NCBI GenBank assembly: GCA_964493665.1 | Contig: CAZBOZ010000014.1 | Location: forward strand, 1-11,933 | Source of the DNA: DAOSVX01 sp964493665 | GTDB lineage: Bacteria; Bacillota_I; Bacilli_A; RF39; UBA660 | Length of the DNA stretch: 11,933 nucleotides | Direction: 5' to 3' | Shown here: positions 11,222 through 11,933 of the stretch, piece by piece | How the letters are laid out: each line of letters opens with the position of its first letter | How positions within the stretch are numbered: position 1 is the first letter of the stretch | Program-made: the position numbers and the translations under genes | The notes under the pieces: generated by a model | Database searches by the model: none | Told to the model about the DNA's origin: nothing | Seen by the model: only the letters and a program-made list of their open reading frames with translations

Positions 11222-11707
11222 ATGCCTTATGTAAATCCAGATGATATAGCTATATTTCCAATAAAAGATGAGCACAAAGAAGTGACTGACAAAATTGTTG
11301 ATGATTTAGCCAGATTAAAAATGGAAAACAATGGTGAGAGTTTTATTGAATTTGGGGACAAAAACTCTAAATTATTTTCTCATCAAGGAGTTATAAAAGG
11401 TTTTTGTGGCATTACAAGTATAGGTGGCGTTCCTTATATAGAAGTGTTTGTTTTTGGAGAATATAGAGGACAAGGGCTTGGACCTGCTGTTACTATAAAA
11501 ATAAAAAACAAATTATTTGAAGACGGCTACGATGCTGTTGGTATTTTAGTACATAAAAATAATATTAGAGCTCAAGAATCAGCTAAGAAAAGCGGCTTCC
11601 TGATGATTGATGAGGATGAGGAGCTTAATAAGGATAATAAAAATGATCTTTATTACAAATTTATTGCTCGTAATTATCGAAGAATGGCTGAAAGAAGAGG
11701 ACATTAA
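11222..11707 (+). CDS. GNAT-family N-acetyltransferase
   Basis: A 161-residue protein with the GCN5-related acetyltransferase core. Motif A is clear: strand EVFVFGEYRG, then the pyrophosphate-binding loop R82-G-Q-G-L-G87 for acetyl-CoA and its helix (PAVTIKIKNKLFEDGY). Motif B follows as VGILVHKNNIRAQESAKKSGF, where N-x-x-A-x-x-x-Y/K-x-x-GF is the usual form. The acceptor substrate cannot be read; small molecule, tRNA or protein N-terminus are all possible. The tail is basic (ARNYRRMAERRGH). The start is ATG 11222, after GGTGGTGA. Its last codons form the left arm of a terminator, and its TAA stop overlaps the stop of the convergent radical SAM gene by two bases. Confidence 0.85.
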   Translation: MPYVNPDDIAIFPIKDEHKEVTDKIVDDLARLKMENNGESFIEFGDKNSKLFSHQGVIKGFCGITSIGGVPYIEVFVFGEYRGQGLGPAVTIKIKNKLFEDGYDAVGILVHKNNIRAQESAKKSGFLMIDEDEELNKDNKNDLYYKFIARNYRRMAERRGH

Positions 11708-11718
11708 TCCTCTTTTTT
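11695..11718 (+). terminator. Terminator hairpin inside the ends of two convergent genes
   Basis: A 7-bp stem, AAGAGGA (11695-11701) with TCCTCTT (11708-11714), loop CATTAA, then T to 11718. The loop holds both overlapping stop codons (11704-11707). The T tail favours the plus direction. Confidence 0.75.
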
Positions 11719-11933
11719 AATGCCTTGATAACTATTTCTTCTGGCCATTTCTTTATCTATATCGTTTAGCACACAAAACTTTTTAATTAACCAAGTAGGA
11801 GCTATTAAATCATTTACTTTAGGATCCCCAGTTATTCTATTAATAATAATGTTTTCGTCTAGAAGCTCTAATTCATCACAAACAATATCGATGTATTCTT
11901 CTTTAGTTAGAATATGAAATGGTTTTTCTTGAT
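11704..11933 (-). CDS. C-terminus of a radical SAM protein, YtqA/YhcC type (TIGR01212), partial
   Basis: On the minus strand the frame is open from the right edge to a TAA at the complement of 11704-11706, giving 75 residues without the N-terminus. The sequence (EEYIDIVCDELELLDENIII, then NRITGDPKVNDLIAPTWLIK, then KFCVLNDIDKEMARRNSYQG) follows the C-terminal pattern of the YtqA/YhcC radical SAM family: a helix ending in LP-x-x-x-V-I-H-R-I-T-G-D, L-[IV]-A-P-x-W, and V-L-N-x-I-D-x-E-x-x-R-R-x-x-Y-Q-G. The iron-sulphur cysteine cluster CxxxCxxC would be in the missing N-terminal part to the right of the window. The family's reaction is not established. Its stop overlaps that of the convergent GNAT gene. 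Confidence 0.82.
   Translation of the reverse strand, partial: QEKPFHILTKEEYIDIVCDELELLDENIIINRITGDPKVNDLIAPTWLIKKFCVLNDIDKEMARRNSYQGIKKED

Noticed and set aside
1..11933. CRISPR array, tRNA genes, insertion sequence ends or prophage module
   Set aside because: I saw no regularly spaced repeats, no cloverleaf-like segments and no inverted-repeat-bounded transposase. The only mobile-element trace is the integrase fragment at the left edge.

Overview
The window is very AT-rich and uses TGA as a true stop: two genes end in TGA (6555 and 7162), one inside a terminator loop and one as a TGA-TAA tandem, while tryptophan is encoded by TGG. Gene content, strong AGGAGG- or GGTGG-type ribosome binding sites, short leaders and T-tailed hairpin terminators point to a low-GC Bacillota. 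I infer an uncultured, gut-type member of Bacilli rather than a Mycoplasma-like organism that reads TGA as Trp. No rRNA, tRNA, CRISPR array or complete mobile element was seen.

Layout. Bases 1-121 (minus strand) hold a piece of a tyrosine recombinase that has lost its front part and runs off the left edge. From 202 to 2023 there is a probable three-gene transcript: a VOC-fold protein, a small acidic unknown and an RsgA-type ribosome-assembly GTPase, closed by a strong terminator. From 2181 to 3744 an HD hydrolase of the ppGpp-hydrolase type overlaps a putative zinc metalloprotein that I cannot assign to a known family. Single genes follow: a KsgA/Dim1-like rRNA adenine methyltransferase with an unusual SLPY motif (3855-4637), an unknown protein (4713-5282), a MATE-like exporter (5347-6555) and a small sigma-like factor (6611-7162).

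From 7280 to 9155 lies an envelope operon: UppP, a PAP2 phosphatase and a membrane-anchored META-domain protein. UppP and the PAP2 protein belong to unrelated families that can both dephosphorylate undecaprenyl pyrophosphate. After it come an E. coli/archaeal-type methionyl-tRNA synthetase with eight zinc-binding-type cysteines (9204-10811), a convergent zinc-ribbon protein (minus strand), a GNAT acetyltransferase, and at the right edge the C-terminus of a radical SAM protein of the YtqA/YhcC type (minus strand), which overlaps the GNAT gene at the stop codon.

The most striking general property is compaction. Many promoters are an extended -10 (TGN-TATAAT) with little or no -35 box, 5' leaders are short, and terminators are built into the last codons and stop codons of the genes. 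At 6539-6579 the stop codon, the terminator and the next gene's -35 and -10 are superimposed. Seven starts were set downstream of the longest open frame because the GTG or TTG at the frame start lies within or beside the ribosome binding site. Most of the window looks like ordinary chromosome. The less ordinary items are the HD/metalloprotein pair, the altered methyltransferase, the sigma-like protein and the zinc-ribbon gene's leader.
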